From Sphingomonadaceae bacterium (GTDB taxonomy: Bacteria > Pseudomonadota > Alphaproteobacteria > Sphingomonadales > Sphingomonadaceae): 64,000 bases of DNA. Location: assembly GCA_025359685.1 (NCBI GenBank), contig JANYEY010000112.1:1-64000 (forward strand), given 5' to 3'. The notes under the pieces are model-generated. The model was not told the DNA's origin, made no database searches, and worked only from the letters and a program-made list of their open reading frames with translations. Position numbers and translations under genes: made by a program. Shown piece by piece: positions 44,211 through 53,719 of this stretch; positions within the stretch are counted from its first letter, which is position 1; each line of letters starts with the position of its first letter.

Positions 44211-45011
44211 ATGTTCAACCGACTTCGCAACCTTTTTGGCCCGGATTCCCGCGGTCCTGCTCCTGCCATACCGGACGGCAGGCGAGTCTATGCAGTGGGC
44301 GACGTGCACGGCCGGCTGGACCTGTTCGAAGCAATGATCGCCGCAATCGAAGCCGACGACGCCGCCTGTCGTCCGGCAGAAACCACGGTCATCCAACTCG
44401 GTGACCTGGTGGATCGCGGCCCTGACAGTGCCGGTGTAATTGCCGCGGCGCGCGCTTGGAGCAAACAACGATCGGTTCGCATCCTTCTGGGAAACCACGA
44501 GGAAATGATGCTGTGCGCGATTGATAGCGACGAGGTGATGCGCCACTTCCTGCGCTGGGGCGGGCGCGAGACGCTCCTCTCATACTTGGGCGAGCCGGGC
44601 GAATATCACCGCGCCGACCTCGCTGGCGCGCGCGCACTGATGCAGGCTGCGATCCCCGATGAGGATTTCGAATTCATCCGCTCGTTCGAAGACAACATAA
44701 CAATCGGCGACTACTTGTTTGTCCACGCGGGCGTCCATCCCGATGCCCCGCTCGACGCACAAAAGACCAGCGACCTGCGCTGGATTCGCGAGCCGTTCCT
44801 GTCGCACCGCGAGAGCTTCGGAGCGGTCGTGGTCCATGGTCACACAATTGCAGACAAGCCGCAGCTAAAGCACAACCGCATCGGGCTGGATACTGGGGCC
44901 TATCGTTCGGGCCGCTTGACCGCGATGGGGCTGCAGGGCACCGCACGCTGGCTGATCCAAGCGCACGACAATGACGGGACCATCGCAGTCTCGGTACAGG
45001 ACTTGGCATGA
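44211..45011 (+). CDS. metallophosphoesterase, PPP serine/threonine phosphatase-like
   Basis: This 266-residue two-metal phosphatase carries the full motif set: GDVHGR (about 30-35), GDLVDRG, GNHEEMM, and later His residues in LFVHAGV and VVHGHT. This resembles bacterial PrpA/PrpB and bis(5'-nucleosyl)-tetraphosphatase relatives; protein or dinucleotide phosphate are both possible substrates. No signal peptide, so cytoplasmic. The ATG at 44211 (MFNRLRNLFG) was chosen since the longer track N-terminus has no family likeness. It precedes ugd by 16 bases, suggesting cotranscription. Confidence 0.88.
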   Translation: MFNRLRNLFGPDSRGPAPAIPDGRRVYAVGDVHGRLDLFEAMIAAIEADDAACRPAETTVIQLGDLVDRGPDSAGVIAAARAWSKQRSVRILLGNHEEMMLCAIDSDEVMRHFLRWGGRETLLSYLGEPGEYHRADLAGARALMQAAIPDEDFEFIRSFEDNITIGDYLFVHAGVHPDAPLDAQKTSDLRWIREPFLSHRESFGAVVVHGHTIADKPQLKHNRIGLDTGAYRSGRLTAMGLQGTARWLIQAHDNDGTIAVSVQDLA

Positions 45012-45027
45012 TTATCGGGAGTATCGC

Positions 45028-46338
45028 ATGAAGATTGCAATGGTCGGTTCGGGCTATGTCGGGCTGGTTTCGGGGGCTTGCTTCGCAGATTTCGGCCACG
45101 ACGTGGTGTGCATCGACAAGGACCCGGCCAAGATCGACAGCCTCAAGGCCGGGATCATGCCGATCTTCGAACCGGGCCTGGCCGAACTGGTGACCAGCAA
45201 TGCCAAGTCCGGGCGGCTGTCGTTCACCACCGACCTGACTGAAGGGATCGCGGGCGCAGCAGCGATCTTCATCGCCGTCGGCACCCCCAGCCGCCGCGGC
45301 GATGGCCACGCTGACTTGTCGTACGTCTATGCGGTGGCTGAGGAAGTCGGCCAGGCGCTGAACAACGATGCAGTGGTGGTGACCAAAAGCACCGTCCCCG
45401 TGGGCACAGGCGATGAGGTCGAGCGGATCCTCACCGAGGCCGCTCCCGGCGTGAAGTTCGCGGTTGCCTCCAACCCCGAATTCCTCCGCGAAGGCGCAGC
45501 AATCGCCGATTTCAAGCACCCTGACCGGATCGTGATCGGCACCGAAGACGAATGGGCGCGCGGCGTGATGCGCGAGGTTTACCGGCCGCTGTTCCTCAAC
45601 AAGTCGCCGATCCTGTTCACCAGCCGTCGCACCAGCGAATTGATCAAATACGCCGCCAACGCCTTCCTTGCGGTCAAGATCACTTTCATCAACGAGATGG
45701 CCGATCTGTGCGAAAAGGTTGGCGCCGACGTGCAGGACGTGAGCCGCGGGATTGGCATGGACGGGCGGATCGGCTCCAAGTTCCTCCACGCCGGGCCGGG
45801 TTATGGCGGGTCGTGCTTCCCCAAGGATACGCTGGCTTTGCTCAAAACCGCCGAGGACTACGAAGCCCCGACCCGGATCGTCGAGGCGGTGGTCGCGGTC
45901 AATGACAGCCGCAAGCGCGCGATGGGCCGCAAGGTGATCGAGGCACTGGGCGGCACTGACGCAGCGCGCGGCAAGAAGGTTGCCATGCTCGGCCTGACCT
46001 TCAAGCCCAACACCGACGACATGCGCGATTCGCCCTCGATCGCAATCGCGCTGGCGCTGGCCGATGCCGGGATATCGGTTTCCGCCTATGACCCCGAAGG
46101 GATGGAGCTGGCAGCACCGCTGATGCCCGAAGTGAAGATGGCCGCTAACACTTATGCCGCCATCGACGGCGCCGACGCGGTGGTAATCGTCACCGAATGG
46201 GACGCCTTCCGCGCGCTCGATTTCGACCGTATCAAACGGATCGCGAAGGCCCCGGTGCTGGTTGACCTGCGCAACGTCTACGACCCCGCCGAAGTCCGCG
46301 CCAAAGGCTTTGCCTATTCGAGCGTGGGGCGGGTTTGA
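45028..46338 (+). CDS. ugd: UDP-glucose 6-dehydrogenase
   Basis: This 436-residue enzyme oxidises UDP-glucose to UDP-glucuronate with two NAD, supplying acidic sugar for exopolysaccharide. It has the N-terminal NAD site MKIAMVGSGYVGLVSG, the TKSTVPVGTGD strand, SNPEFLREG, the central helix ELIKYAANAFLA and catalytic Cys263 in GPGYGGSCFPKD, followed by the C-terminal domain LGLTFKPNTDD. The start ATG overlaps nothing but has a GGGAG-type RBS; the track start lies inside the preceding gene. Confidence 0.97.
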   Translation: MKIAMVGSGYVGLVSGACFADFGHDVVCIDKDPAKIDSLKAGIMPIFEPGLAELVTSNAKSGRLSFTTDLTEGIAGAAAIFIAVGTPSRRGDGHADLSYVYAVAEEVGQALNNDAVVVTKSTVPVGTGDEVERILTEAAPGVKFAVASNPEFLREGAAIADFKHPDRIVIGTEDEWARGVMREVYRPLFLNKSPILFTSRRTSELIKYAANAFLAVKITFINEMADLCEKVGADVQDVSRGIGMDGRIGSKFLHAGPGYGGSCFPKDTLALLKTAEDYEAPTRIVEAVVAVNDSRKRAMGRKVIEALGGTDAARGKKVAMLGLTFKPNTDDMRDSPSIAIALALADAGISVSAYDPEGMELAAPLMPEVKMAANTYAAIDGADAVVIVTEWDAFRALDFDRIKRIAKAPVLVDLRNVYDPAEVRAKGFAYSSVGRV

Positions 46339-46401
46339 TCCGGCCTTCCCTTTTTGGATACCCGAGATAAGACGCGGTAACAAAAAAGGGGAGGGCACTT
46401 G

Positions 46402-47610
46402 ATGCGAAAGCGGACTTTGGTTCTGGCGGGGATTGCCGCAGTGGGAATCGCTGCGGGCGGCTGGTATGCCAGCCTCGACAAGGAAACGCGCGGCTTGCTT
46501 GCTGCCTTGCCGACCAATCGCGATGTTCTGGCGTGGACCGTGCCGCAGCGCGATGCCGCCTTCAGGGCAATGGACAGGATCACTTTGCTGGCCGAGGCAA
46601 GAACGATCCAGCCGTCAACGCAGACCTTGCCGCTAGCGCCTGGCCTACCGCTCGAAGTGCCCGGGATTGATGCCTACTTGGCTAGGCAGCGCTCGGCTGG
46701 ATTGGTGATCCTGCAGGACGGCAAGGTCCGGTTCGAGCGCTATGGGCTGGGATTCGATGCCAAGGGTCGCTGGACCAGCTTTTCGGTTGCCAAATCATTC
46801 ACCTCAACCTTGGTCGGCGCGGCGATCCAGGACGGCGCGATCAAGAGCCTTGAAGACAATGTCAGTCTTTATATCCCCGACCTGCGGGGTTCGGCCTACG
46901 ACGGGGTTAGCGTGCGCCAGCTACTGACGATGAGCACCGGGGTGCGCTGGAACGAGGATTACGAGGATCCAAACTCCGACGTCTCGCGCTTTAACAACGC
47001 CGAGCCGGAACCCGGGATGGATGCCACCGTCAGCTACATGCGCAAGCTGCCCCGTGCGCATCCGCCGGGCACGGTCTGGCATTACAGCACTGGTGAAACC
47101 AATCTCATCGGAGTGCTGGTATCCTCGGCCACCAAAAAGCCGCTGGCGCAGTATCTGCAAGAGAAGATCTGGCAGCCAGCCGGGATGGAAGCCCCCGCGA
47201 CCTGGCTGCTGGGCAAGACCGGGCACGAGATCGCCGGTTGCTGCCTCCAGGCCGAGACCCGCGATTTCGCGCGATTTGGTCTGTTCGTGTTGGCCGGCGG
47301 GGCCGCGCGAGGGCAGCAAATCGTTCCGCCGGACTGGTTTGCCCAAGCCACCACCAAACAGATCGACATCGGCGAACCCGGCCACGGTTATGGTTTCCAG
47401 TGGTGGACTTATGATGATGGCTCGGTCGCCGCGCAGGGAATCTTCGGCCAGGGCATTTTCATCGATCCCAAGCGTCATCTGGTGATCGCCAGCAATGCCG
47501 ACTGGACCCGCGCCACGAAAGGCCCCGAACCAGAAGCGCGCGAGGCGTTCTACAAACAGGTCCAGGCGCTGCTCGATGCCGAGGCGGCAGCTGGCCGGCT
47601 GCCGCGTTAG
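46402..47610 (+). CDS. serine hydrolase, class C beta-lactamase/esterase family
   Basis: This 402-residue protein has an N-terminal signal or anchor (about 5-22) and a beta-lactamase-type domain. The nucleophile is Ser128 in SVAKS (SxxK), the second motif is YSTGETN (YxN-like), and a third region GQGIFIDP stands in for KTG. Such proteins are D-aminopeptidases, esterases or 6-aminohexanoate-dimer hydrolase relatives (FSVAKSFTSTL is typical of the latter group) rather than true beta-lactamases. The ATG at 46402 follows AAGGGGAGGG; the track's TTG one codon earlier is less likely. Its stop codon overlaps that of the convergent DUF3237 gene by three or four bases. Confidence 0.87.
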   Translation: MRKRTLVLAGIAAVGIAAGGWYASLDKETRGLLAALPTNRDVLAWTVPQRDAAFRAMDRITLLAEARTIQPSTQTLPLAPGLPLEVPGIDAYLARQRSAGLVILQDGKVRFERYGLGFDAKGRWTSFSVAKSFTSTLVGAAIQDGAIKSLEDNVSLYIPDLRGSAYDGVSVRQLLTMSTGVRWNEDYEDPNSDVSRFNNAEPEPGMDATVSYMRKLPRAHPPGTVWHYSTGETNLIGVLVSSATKKPLAQYLQEKIWQPAGMEAPATWLLGKTGHEIAGCCLQAETRDFARFGLFVLAGGAARGQQIVPPDWFAQATTKQIDIGEPGHGYGFQWWTYDDGSVAAQGIFGQGIFIDPKRHLVIASNADWTRATKGPEPEAREAFYKQVQALLDAEAAAGRLPR

Positions 47611-48068
47611 CCAACCTCGAACAGTGTATAGATCGGCCCGGTCGGGGTTTGCTCGCCGGTGCCGACCACCACGGCATTGTTAAGCCAGGCATAGCGCTCG
47701 TCGCCGCATTCGAACCGGGCGATCATCGCCAGCGAAAATTCGTGCGGTTCGAGCTGCTCACCTTTGCCAAAGCGGCGCATTGCATCGGGCTCGGCGAGGA
47801 AGCGACCCTGATAGGTCAGGTAAATCAGCGCGCCGTCGTCGGTTTCGAGTGTCAGCCGGACATCTATCACCATCACCCCGTCGGGGCGATTGATCACCCA
47901 GTCTGCCCCGCCCTGCACTTTGCCGCGCAATCGCTCTCCGCTGAAGGCTCCTCCGGTGACAGGCGCAATGCGGCGCAAACCGGCGGGGGTCTTGCCGATC
48001 GACTTGATCCCGGCATAGTCGACGGTCAATTCCATCGTCAGCAGGTGGGTGTGTTTAAGGTCAGCCAT
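47607..48068 (-). CDS. DUF3237-family protein
   Basis: This 153-residue cytoplasmic protein matches DUF3237, small beta-barrel-like proteins of unknown function often beside aromatic or terpenoid catabolism genes. Characteristic segments are GGAFSGERLRGKVQGGADW and IDVRLTLETDDGALIYLTYQGR. The ATG at 48068 gives the family start (MADLKHTHLLTMELTV). It is divergent from the Rieske oxygenase gene with 49 bases between them, suggesting a shared regulatory region and perhaps a common pathway. Confidence 0.85.
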   Translation of the reverse strand: MADLKHTHLLTMELTVDYAGIKSIGKTPAGLRRIAPVTGGAFSGERLRGKVQGGADWVINRPDGVMVIDVRLTLETDDGALIYLTYQGRFLAEPDAMRRFGKGEQLEPHEFSLAMIARFECGDERYAWLNNAVVVGTGEQTPTGPIYTLFEVG

Positions 48069-48117
48069 TGCGCAAGTCCTAGCAGCGCGGCACACTGCCT
48101 GCAAAGGGAGAGCGGGA

Positions 48118-49494
48118 ATGGACATTATCGCGCGGCGGCCGGGGCCATCGGTGCAGGAAGTGCTGGCGGACGATATCAATCCAGCCCCCTCGGTCATGCT
48201 CGAGGAATCGCCAGCGAAGGACCAAAGCAGCGCCGACGTTTCAATCGAACGCTATTTCTCGCGTGAGTGGCACGAGGCCGAGGTTGAGAAGGTCTGGCGC
48301 AAGACCTGGCAGCTCGCCTGCCGGCTCGAACACATCCCCAATGTGGGCGATCACGTCGTTTACGAGATCGTCCGCGATTCGCTGATCGTGATCCGTACCG
48401 GGCCTGACGAAGTGCGCGCTTACATCAATTCATGCCTCCACCGCGGCACCATGCTGCGCACCGAGGGCGGTTGCGTCAACCAGCTGCGCTGCCCGTTCCA
48501 CGGCTGGACCTGGGACTTGCAGGGCCAGCTCAAGATCATCCCCGGACAGTGGGACTTCCCGCATGTCGACAAGGCGGCGATGAACCTGCCCGAAGCCAAG
48601 GTCGGCACCTGGGGCGGGTTCGTCTTCGTCAATTTCGACGCCGATTGCGAACCGCTCGAAAGCTATCTCGAGAACCTGCCCGAGCATTTTTCCGCGTTCA
48701 ATCTCGAGGACAAATACGTTGCCGCGCATGTTGCCAAGGTCATGCCGTGCAACTGGAAGCTGGCGATGGAGGCCTTTGTTGAGGCGTACCACGTCCCTTA
48801 CGCCCACCCGCAAGTGCTGGGTTACTATGGCGATTCGAACACCCAGTACGATGTCTGGGACGGGGTCCGCCACGTCAGCCGGATGATCAGCGTGCAGGGC
48901 GTGCCCAGCCCGGCGATGAAGGGCATCTCGCCCGAGCGCACGATCGAAGAAATGCGCCGTGATGTGCCGTTCTTTGCGGGGAGACCAATCGAGGTTGGCC
49001 CCGGCGAAACCGCGCGCGGCAAGCTCGCCGAGCGCGCGCGAGAGAAAATCAGCCGTGCGATCGGACGCGATATGTCCGATCTGTCGGACACCGAGTCGCT
49101 CGATCTGATCGAATATATGTTGTTTCCCAACATGGTCCCGTGGGGCGGGCAGGCATTGCCGATCACTTACCGGTTCAGGCCTTACGAAGACGATCCCGAA
49201 CGGTCGCTGATGGAGATCATGTTCCTGTTCTCCAAAGCGCCCGACGGCAGCCACCCCGAACCCGCCAAGATGACGATGCTCGGCCCCGACCAGAACTGGT
49301 GCGACGCGCCCGAACTGGGCTCGGCAGCGATGGTTGCCGACCAGGACACCGATAACCTGCGCCGGATCCAAAAGGGCCTGCGCACCACGCGCAAGCCTGG
49401 GGTCACCCTCGCGCGCTATCAGGAAAGCCGCATTCGCCATTACCACGAGACGCTCGACGCCTACATGGCACAGCCGCCTAAACCCGGCGGATGA
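48118..49494 (+). CDS. Rieske aromatic-ring-hydroxylating oxygenase, alpha subunit
   Basis: This 458-residue oxygenase subunit has the Rieske [2Fe-2S] ligands C106-H108 (SCLHRGT) and C125-H128 (CPFHGW), then the mononuclear iron site in MEAFVEAYHVPYAHP with two His, and a C-terminal catalytic domain. It should add oxygen to an aromatic or alicyclic substrate with electrons from a separate reductase, which is not in the window. The substrate cannot be read. The ATG at 48118 has RBS AAAGGGAGAG; earlier codons of the track ORF overlap the divergent gene. Confidence 0.93.
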   Translation: MDIIARRPGPSVQEVLADDINPAPSVMLEESPAKDQSSADVSIERYFSREWHEAEVEKVWRKTWQLACRLEHIPNVGDHVVYEIVRDSLIVIRTGPDEVRAYINSCLHRGTMLRTEGGCVNQLRCPFHGWTWDLQGQLKIIPGQWDFPHVDKAAMNLPEAKVGTWGGFVFVNFDADCEPLESYLENLPEHFSAFNLEDKYVAAHVAKVMPCNWKLAMEAFVEAYHVPYAHPQVLGYYGDSNTQYDVWDGVRHVSRMISVQGVPSPAMKGISPERTIEEMRRDVPFFAGRPIEVGPGETARGKLAERAREKISRAIGRDMSDLSDTESLDLIEYMLFPNMVPWGGQALPITYRFRPYEDDPERSLMEIMFLFSKAPDGSHPEPAKMTMLGPDQNWCDAPELGSAAMVADQDTDNLRRIQKGLRTTRKPGVTLARYQESRIRHYHETLDAYMAQPPKPGG

Positions 49495-50377
49495 TTGCCC
49501 GGTAAAGCTCCTTGTCTTCGATCGAATAATAAAGCCAGATTTCCTCGCCGACGACCACCACCGAAGCGGCGAAGGCGATGTCGGTATCGGTGCGCTGGCC
49601 GCGCGGCGGCGGGACGATCAGCGGTTCGATGCAGCGATCGACCACACAGGTGTATTCGGCATCGAAGGCGATCCAGCCGATCCGCCACCGCGCATCGTGC
49701 GTCGCGCCGTTATAGAACATCACCGGGCAGTTCTTGTCGGTGGTCAGCAGCGGCCCGGGTGAGAGGTGCCAGGCGTCCCAGGCATCGGGGCGCGGGGTGA
49801 ATGGCTCGGGCAAGTGGTGCCATGGTCCCGCAACATCCTCGCCCACTGCCAGCCCGATCAGCGAAGCCTCACCGCGCGCATATTCATAGAACATCCGCCA
49901 ACCACCGTCGGGGGTGCGGTCGACCGTCGCTTCCTTGAGGTTACCTTCGGATGGCGCGCTGGGCATTGCGATGCCGCGCTTTTCGAGCCGATCGATCGAC
50001 GGCCCGGTGGCGTACAGCATCTCGCCATGAGCGCGCGTTGCATCGACCCCAGTGTAGTAGACAATCACGCTGCCATCGGGCGCGAATACCGGGGTCGGGT
50101 CTTCGCATCCGCCGATATCGGCAGGTCCGGGTCCGGGCGATAGCACCGGCACATCGCGGGCGGTGAAGGCCAGCCCGTCAGCGCTTTGCGCGAACCAGAT
50201 CGTGCCGGTATCGCCTTCCTCGCCCGGCCGCGGCACGGCACGGACTAGCATATCAAACCGGCCAGCCTGCGGCTGCCAGACATAGGGGCTCATCAGATCG
50301 CGCTGCGCGACCGCTATGTTGCCGCGCATCGTTACGGGATCGATCTGGTCGACCACGAAATCGACCCGGCGGTTCAC
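49478..50377 (-). CDS. GH130-like five-bladed beta-propeller glycosidase/phosphorylase
   Basis: This 299-residue protein looks like a GH130 or GH43/62-type propeller: repeated TPDGGWRMFYEYA-like blades, IGGCEDPTPVF (the GxEDP motif of GH130) and WHLSPGPLL. GH130 enzymes phosphorolyse or hydrolyse beta-mannosides; which applies here is unknown. It starts at a GTG, 13 bases after the response regulator stop, and so may belong to the HWE kinase-regulator transcription unit. No signal peptide. Its 3' end overlaps the Rieske gene by 17 bases tail to tail. Confidence 0.72.
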   Translation of the reverse strand: MNRRVDFVVDQIDPVTMRGNIAVAQRDLMSPYVWQPQAGRFDMLVRAVPRPGEEGDTGTIWFAQSADGLAFTARDVPVLSPGPGPADIGGCEDPTPVFAPDGSVIVYYTGVDATRAHGEMLYATGPSIDRLEKRGIAMPSAPSEGNLKEATVDRTPDGGWRMFYEYARGEASLIGLAVGEDVAGPWHHLPEPFTPRPDAWDAWHLSPGPLLTTDKNCPVMFYNGATHDARWRIGWIAFDAEYTCVVDRCIEPLIVPPPRGQRTDTDIAFAASVVVVGEEIWLYYSIEDKELYRAIIRRV

Positions 50378-50390
50378 GCGCGCTGCCCGG

Positions 50391-50765
50391 TCATGCGCTG
50401 TTGGCGGAAATCGCTTGCTCTAACGCGGCGGCGATTTCGGAAATGTCATAGGGCTTGCTGACTGTGGGGATCTGCGCGAATGCTTCGGGATGGGCCCCGA
50501 TGCCATAGCCGGTGGCGAAGATCACCGGCACGCGCAAGTCGGCCAAACGGGCGGCCAGCGCATAGCTCGTCTCGTTGTGAATGTTGACGTCGAGGACCGC
50601 CAGGTCCGGGCGAAACCGGTCAATTGCCGCTTCGGCTGAAGCCAGGGTCGCATGGCCATCGACCAGCGCCCCTGCGTCTTCGAGCATCTGCTCGACGAGC
50701 ATTGCGATGATCGGCTCGTCCTCAAGCACAAGGACGCGGCGCTGGTTGAAGATGGCTTCGCTCAC
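50391..50765 (-). CDS. single-domain response regulator
   Basis: This 124-residue receiver domain has no output domain. The acidic pocket is in VLEDEP, the phosphoacceptor Asp in LAVLDVNIH, the Thr/Ser switch near VIFATGYG and the conserved Lys in VSKPYD. It would be phosphorylated by the coupled HWE kinase and act by protein contact. Its start overlaps the kinase stop by four bases (ATGA). Confidence 0.93.
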   Translation of the reverse strand: MSEAIFNQRRVLVLEDEPIIAMLVEQMLEDAGALVDGHATLASAEAAIDRFRPDLAVLDVNIHNETSYALAARLADLRVPVIFATGYGIGAHPEAFAQIPTVSKPYDISEIAAALEQAISANSA

Positions 50766-52210
50766 CGTACCGCCGCTACAATGGTGCAGATCACACCGCC
50801 AGCGGCGAATTCAAGCGTGGCGTCAGCGCTGCGGTGATTGGCAATGCCGCGCCTGATCAGTTTGGTGCCAAAGCCGGTGTGCGCTGGCACCGCGACCGGT
50901 GGCCCGCCCTGCTCCTGCCACACCAGGCGCAGCAGCGCTTCACTGCCTGACCTATCGATAGACGTCGCGATCTCGACAGCGCCGGCTTCAACCGACAAGG
51001 CCCCGTACTTGATCGCGTTGGTCGCCAGTTCGTGGATCAGCATCGCCAGTGCTACCGCGGTTTGCGGACCCAGCTCGCTGTCTTCGCCGTGAACCGTGCA
51101 GTGATCGATCCGCGCCCCGGCCGTCGCCCGCAGTGCCCTGCCGACCACTTCGAACAGCCGTGCTGCTTCCCACTTGCGCTCGGTCAGCAGGCTGTGCGCG
51201 GCGGCCAGTGCGTCGAGCCGCTGGTTGAACACCTTGTAAGCCCGTTCGCCTTCTGCAACCGCCCGGAAGCTCTGCATGGCGAGGCCCTTGACGATCGCCA
51301 GCGTGTTCTTGACCCGGTGATTGAGCTCGTTGATCAAGATGCGCTGCTGTTCGTCAGCGCGAACCTCGTCGGTAACATCGTAACCCTGGACGAAAATCGC
51401 GCCGACCTTGCCGTCCGGGCCAGTGATCGGCTGATAGATGAAATCGAGGTAACGGTCTTCTTCCGCGTCGCCGGCTTCGTTGTTCAGCCGCACTTGCACC
51501 GCCTTGCCGACGAACGGCTCGCCGCTCCGGAACACTCCATCGAGCACGTCGACAAAGCCTTGGTCGATCACTTCGGGCATGGCTTCGGCGACCGTCTTGC
51601 CAAGCAGCTCGCGTTCTCCCACCAGCCGCCGGTATGCCGCATTGGCGAGCTCAAACCGGTGGTGTTCGCCCGCGACGATTGCCACGAAACCCGGCGCCTG
51701 CTCGACCATCGTCCGCATCCGCGCCAGCTGCTCGCGCATTTCATCGCTGCTGCGCTCGACTGCGCGGGCGCGGCTGACCAGCCCGGCATTGTCGCGCAAG
51801 GTGCGCAGTTCTTGAAGCTCCGTCACATCGACGGTGTGCTGGAGGATATGGACAACTGTGCCGGACGCATCGCGCAGCGGGCTGTGCGTCGCGCTCCAAT
51901 AGCGTGATTGCATCGTGCCATCGGGGTTCTCGATGGGATAGTGGATCAGCGCAATCTCGTCACGCTCGCCGCTGTCGAGGACGCGGTGGAGCGAGCCGGA
52001 AAGCTGGCGGTAGCTGTCCGATTGAGGGTCGACCGGAAAGGCCTCGAACAGGTTACGTCCGATCAATTCGGCCTTCTCGCGCATGGTCACGCGGGCATAG
52101 GCATCATTCAGCCAGGCGATGTTGAACTGGCTGTCGAACACTACATAGGAATTTGGTGAGGCGGCGATGAGGCTGTCGGCACTGGCGAAGGGCTCAAAGC
52201 CAGGTGACAT
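50762..52210 (-). CDS. HWE-family sensor histidine kinase with two PAS domains
   Basis: This 482-residue cytoplasmic kinase has a first PAS domain (about 10-130, NSYVVFDSQFNIAWLNDAY), a short coiled linker, a second PAS domain (about 150-265), then the HWE dimerisation/phosphotransfer helix with the phosphoacceptor His in NELNHRVKNTLA, and an ATPase domain with LIHELATNAIKYGAL. HWE kinases include light, redox and general-stress sensors in alphaproteobacteria. The signal is unknown, and no LOV cysteine motif (NCRFL) is visible in either PAS. The ATG at 52210 was chosen because earlier codons of the track ORF run into rnpB. Confidence 0.93.
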   Translation of the reverse strand: MSPGFEPFASADSLIAASPNSYVVFDSQFNIAWLNDAYARVTMREKAELIGRNLFEAFPVDPQSDSYRQLSGSLHRVLDSGERDEIALIHYPIENPDGTMQSRYWSATHSPLRDASGTVVHILQHTVDVTELQELRTLRDNAGLVSRARAVERSSDEMREQLARMRTMVEQAPGFVAIVAGEHHRFELANAAYRRLVGERELLGKTVAEAMPEVIDQGFVDVLDGVFRSGEPFVGKAVQVRLNNEAGDAEEDRYLDFIYQPITGPDGKVGAIFVQGYDVTDEVRADEQQRILINELNHRVKNTLAIVKGLAMQSFRAVAEGERAYKVFNQRLDALAAAHSLLTERKWEAARLFEVVGRALRATAGARIDHCTVHGEDSELGPQTAVALAMLIHELATNAIKYGALSVEAGAVEIATSIDRSGSEALLRLVWQEQGGPPVAVPAHTGFGTKLIRRGIANHRSADATLEFAAGGVICTIVAAVR

Positions 52211-52284
52211 TCGCTTCCCCCACAGCCGCGAGTGCCGCGACTTTCGACCCAAACGCACCAGCGGCAATTGCGTTCCGGAAAAAT

Positions 52285-52701
<417 letters not shown>

Positions 52702-52743
52702 TCGCGCATTAGGCCAAGCGCAAACACCGTGCAAGGCGGGGCA

Positions 52744-53607
52744 TCATTTGCGCGCCAAAGCGACTGGCCCGCCCAGGCCGTTCCGAGCCAAGGCAACGTC
52801 ATCGAGCCGGAAATGGAACAGGCGGTTCGGTCCGCTATCGGGCAGAAGGTAAAGATCGCGGCCGCGCAGCGCCATGCCCTCGTCGGTGTAGGGCCGGACG
52901 TAGTCAAGCGAGGGAACCAGGTCAGCGGTCCCGGTGCGCAAGGTCTGGACCAGCTTCATCGAAGGGAAGTCGATCCAGTCGATCGCGCCGCTGTGCCAGG
53001 TCGACAGGCCGCTGGCGACCAGTTGGCCGTCGATGAACTTCATGTCCTGGTAACGGGTGCGGGTCGGGTTGGGTACCACTTGCACCGACCCGCCCGCGCG
53101 CTGGTTGAAAATGTAGAACTGCTTGCTGTCCCAATTGCCGGCAACCAGCCGATCCCCCGCAACCGCCACGCAGCCCAGATGATCGGCCACGTAGATCTTG
53201 CGGCGGACTTGCAGAGTGTCGATGTCGATCTCTTCGAGGACGGCCGAGCTGTGCGCACGGTATTCAGCCACGGGGATCCAAATTGAATTGCCCGAGATCG
53301 AAAATCCGCCCGGATGATACCGTTCGCCGTCGGTCAGCTCGATCCGGCGGAGGAACTTGCCGGTCGCCCGATCAAACTCATGGAGGTAGCCGCGCTGGCT
53401 CCGCACATCGACCGAAGTGACCCAGATGTGCTGGCCATCGAGGTCGATCCCCTGAACATGAAACAATTCGCCTTGGAGGTTAAGCACGCCGAGCAATTGC
53501 GCATGCTCGATTGCCGAGACTCTAGCCGTGGAAGCTGATGCGGTTGGCAGGTTTGGCAGGCACATCACGAAAGCCGCGAGCGCGGCATGGATCGCTTTGC
53601 GGAACAT
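52744..53607 (-). CDS. secreted beta-propeller-like protein, DUF6454-like
   Basis: This 287-residue protein has a signal peptide (1-25, PTASAST) and a propeller-like repeat of short strands around GDGxxWV/L turns (GQHIWVTSVD, GNSIWIPVAEY, GDRLVAGNWDS, GRDLYLLPDSG). The pattern YHPGGFSISGNSIWIPVAEY agrees with my recollection of DUF6454 proteins. The function is unknown; periplasmic ligand binding or hydrolysis is possible. It ends 42 bases before the rnpB start on the same strand. Confidence 0.75.
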   Translation of the reverse strand: MFRKAIHAALAAFVMCLPNLPTASASTARVSAIEHAQLLGVLNLQGELFHVQGIDLDGQHIWVTSVDVRSQRGYLHEFDRATGKFLRRIELTDGERYHPGGFSISGNSIWIPVAEYRAHSSAVLEEIDIDTLQVRRKIYVADHLGCVAVAGDRLVAGNWDSKQFYIFNQRAGGSVQVVPNPTRTRYQDMKFIDGQLVASGLSTWHSGAIDWIDFPSMKLVQTLRTGTADLVPSLDYVRPYTDEGMALRGRDLYLLPDSGPNRLFHFRLDDVALARNGLGGPVALARK

Positions 53608-53719
53608 CGGACTTCCCCTCAGAAGGTGCGATGGCGCCGCGCTAGCCGGGCATTATTACTGGGGTGAGTCAGGTCTGTTACGGCTCGGAGTCAGCACGCA
53701 AGAAACATCCGTGGCTTTT

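Noticed and set aside
44674-46398. 574-codon minus-strand ORF opposite ugd
   Set aside because: Shadow of the clearly coding ugd and metallophosphatase genes.
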